This document shows, piece by piece, positions 63,294 through 64,000 of a stretch of 64,000 nucleotides of DNA (its first letter is position 1; each line of letters opens with the position of its first letter). The stretch is taken from NCBI RefSeq assembly GCF_000238795.1, contig NZ_AFNK01000071.1:143277-207276 (forward strand), read 5' to 3'. Origin of the DNA: Haemophilus sputorum CCUG 13788. Its GTDB lineage: Bacteria > Pseudomonadota > Gammaproteobacteria > Enterobacterales > Pasteurellaceae. Position numbers and translations under genes: made by a program. Under the pieces are notes generated by a model. It had not been told where the DNA came from, ran no database searches, and was given only the letters and a program-made list of their open reading frames with translations.

Positions 63294-64000
63294 TTACCAT
63301 TGGTAACCAACACCTGCGCCAACATTGTAGTCACCTTGTGTAGTTGCCGCACCACTCACTTTGAAGATAACACGGTTGTTATCGCTCGCACGAGAGTAAC
63401 CTACAGCTACCGCACTTTGACCTTTGTAGTTACCTACACCAAGACCAAGCACTGAGCCACCTGGTTTAGTCACTTGTGGAATATTCGCTGCAGCTGTTGC
63501 TCCTGCGATACCACCACGAAGTTTCTTATCAGTTTTCTTCAATTCGCTACGAACTGCACCAACTGAACGATCAACATATTGTTTATTCGCTGCATCAGTG
63601 CTACGGATTGGATCCGCAACATTCGTTACACGACGCTCATTGCCTTGGCTACCTACTGAAACAGTATTCGCTTCATTTGCTACAGAGCCTTGACCAAGTG
63701 CTACAGAGTTATTTGCAGTAGCTTTAGCACCTTGACCCACAGCTGTTGAGTTTTTACCTGACGCTTGTGAGTTATTGCCTAACGCAGTGCCGTTTTCACC
63801 ACTTGCATTTGAACCATAGCCCACAGCTGTTGCATCTTTACCTTTCGCTTTCGCACTATCGCGTTTGCTGGTGTTATCAGCTGCAGATGCTGTTTTACCG
63901 TCTTTACTGATCAAACCAGAATCTTCAATACGTTTCACTGAAGTTTCTGCTGCTGTTGCAGAAGATGCTGCTGCTGTTGCTGAAGAACCTGCTGCAGTTG
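63294..64000 (-). CDS. Trimeric autotransporter adhesin, C-terminal part (partial)
   Basis: At least 235 residues; the frame stays open to the right edge, so the N-terminus is outside. It has an Ala/Thr/Ser-rich stretch with alternating SSATAA units, then left-handed-beta head motifs (AVGYGSNASGENGTALGNNSQASG read in pieces), a neck (VTNVADPIRSTDAANKQYVDRS) and a YadA-type anchor (RGGIAGATAAANIPQ, SAVAVGYSRASDNNRVIFK) ending in the terminal aromatic Trp. It is a type Vc adhesin exported through its own trimeric barrel. Confidence 0.92.
   Translation of the reverse strand, partial: TAAGSSATAAASSATAAETSVKRIEDSGLISKDGKTASAADNTSKRDSAKAKGKDATAVGYGSNASGENGTALGNNSQASGKNSTAVGQGAKATANNSVALGQGSVANEANTVSVGSQGNERRVTNVADPIRSTDAANKQYVDRSVGAVRSELKKTDKKLRGGIAGATAAANIPQVTKPGGSVLGLGVGNYKGQSAVAVGYSRASDNNRVIFKVSGAATTQGDYNVGAGVGYQW
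63409..63417 (-). repeat. H. influenzae-type uptake signal sequence
   Basis: ACCGCACTT on the plus strand, AAGTGCGGT on the minus strand, inside the adhesin anchor domain (encoding TAVALG-like residues). This is the second of two Hin-type copies. Confidence 0.6.

Noticed and set aside
63945..64000. Repeated GCTGCTGTTGC units as a phase-variable tract
   Set aside because: The units are of mixed length and stay in frame, coding for an Ala/Thr/Ser stalk. There is no uniform short repeat that would slip out of frame.

Overview
The window is chromosomal DNA from a member of the Pasteurellaceae (Haemophilus/Actinobacillus/Aggregatibacter group). Supporting signs are the AT-rich codon use, gene sets and orders typical of the family (pilABCD next to coaE-yacG, udk-dcd, folA next to proB, trpR-mtgA, yciC-yciB-yciA-yciI, qseBC), and dense uptake signal sequences. 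I found about 19 exact copies of the 9-mer ACAAGCGGT (Actinobacillus pleuropneumoniae type) against two of the H. influenzae type AAGTGCGGT. This points to the Apl-like subclade, but I cannot name a species. I saw no tRNA, rRNA, CRISPR array, prophage or insertion sequence.

Layout. 1-10 kb: end of holA, dedA-purR, gdhA with an upstream CRP site, an orphan lipoprotein, bamE, yejK coupled to a phosphoethanolamine transferase, pyrH, and two tandem paralogous DUF4189-type lipoproteins. 10-14 kb: frr, then a class III metal-oxyanion ABC transporter (molBCA) and mop, with a ModE-like site in front of each unit. 14-24 kb: rimK-nfsA, trpR-mtgA, lolA, lysS, rng, ycaO, cmoB and an NlpC/P60 hydrolase. 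24-38 kb: udk-dcd, a polar amino acid ABC transporter, yacG-coaE, the type IV pilus/competence operon pilABCD with a CRP-S-like site, radA, folA, proB, a TSUP permease and nth. 38-47 kb: a fadI-fadJ pair with altered active sites, a DUF945 protein, and an efeO-efeB-efeU iron uptake operon behind a Fur-like box. 47-58 kb: yacL, glnE, the yci cluster, yfbV, ttcA, nadK, qseBC and a small lipoprotein. 58-64 kb: rplT, rpmI and infC split by a 402-bp spacer, a DUF808 membrane protein, two surface-glycan glycosyltransferases, and the C-terminal end of a trimeric autotransporter adhesin running off the right edge.

Most of the window is conserved housekeeping. The parts that deserve a second look are: the fadI-fadJ pair, whose thiolase and hydratase active sites have lost key residues while the dehydrogenase looks intact; the molybdate/tungstate locus with two candidate Mo-boxes; the interrupted infC/rpmI-rplT region, which has its own promoter, an attenuator-like hairpin and a Sel1-like gene remnant; the tandem DUF4189 lipoproteins; and the glycosyltransferase beside the trimeric adhesin.

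Several start codons were set by ribosome binding site and homology rather than by the longest reading frame (nfsA, trpR, lolA, the amino acid binding protein, pilA, pilB, pilD, radA, proB, yacL, yciB, yfbV, rpmI). infC was extended upstream to an AUU start.
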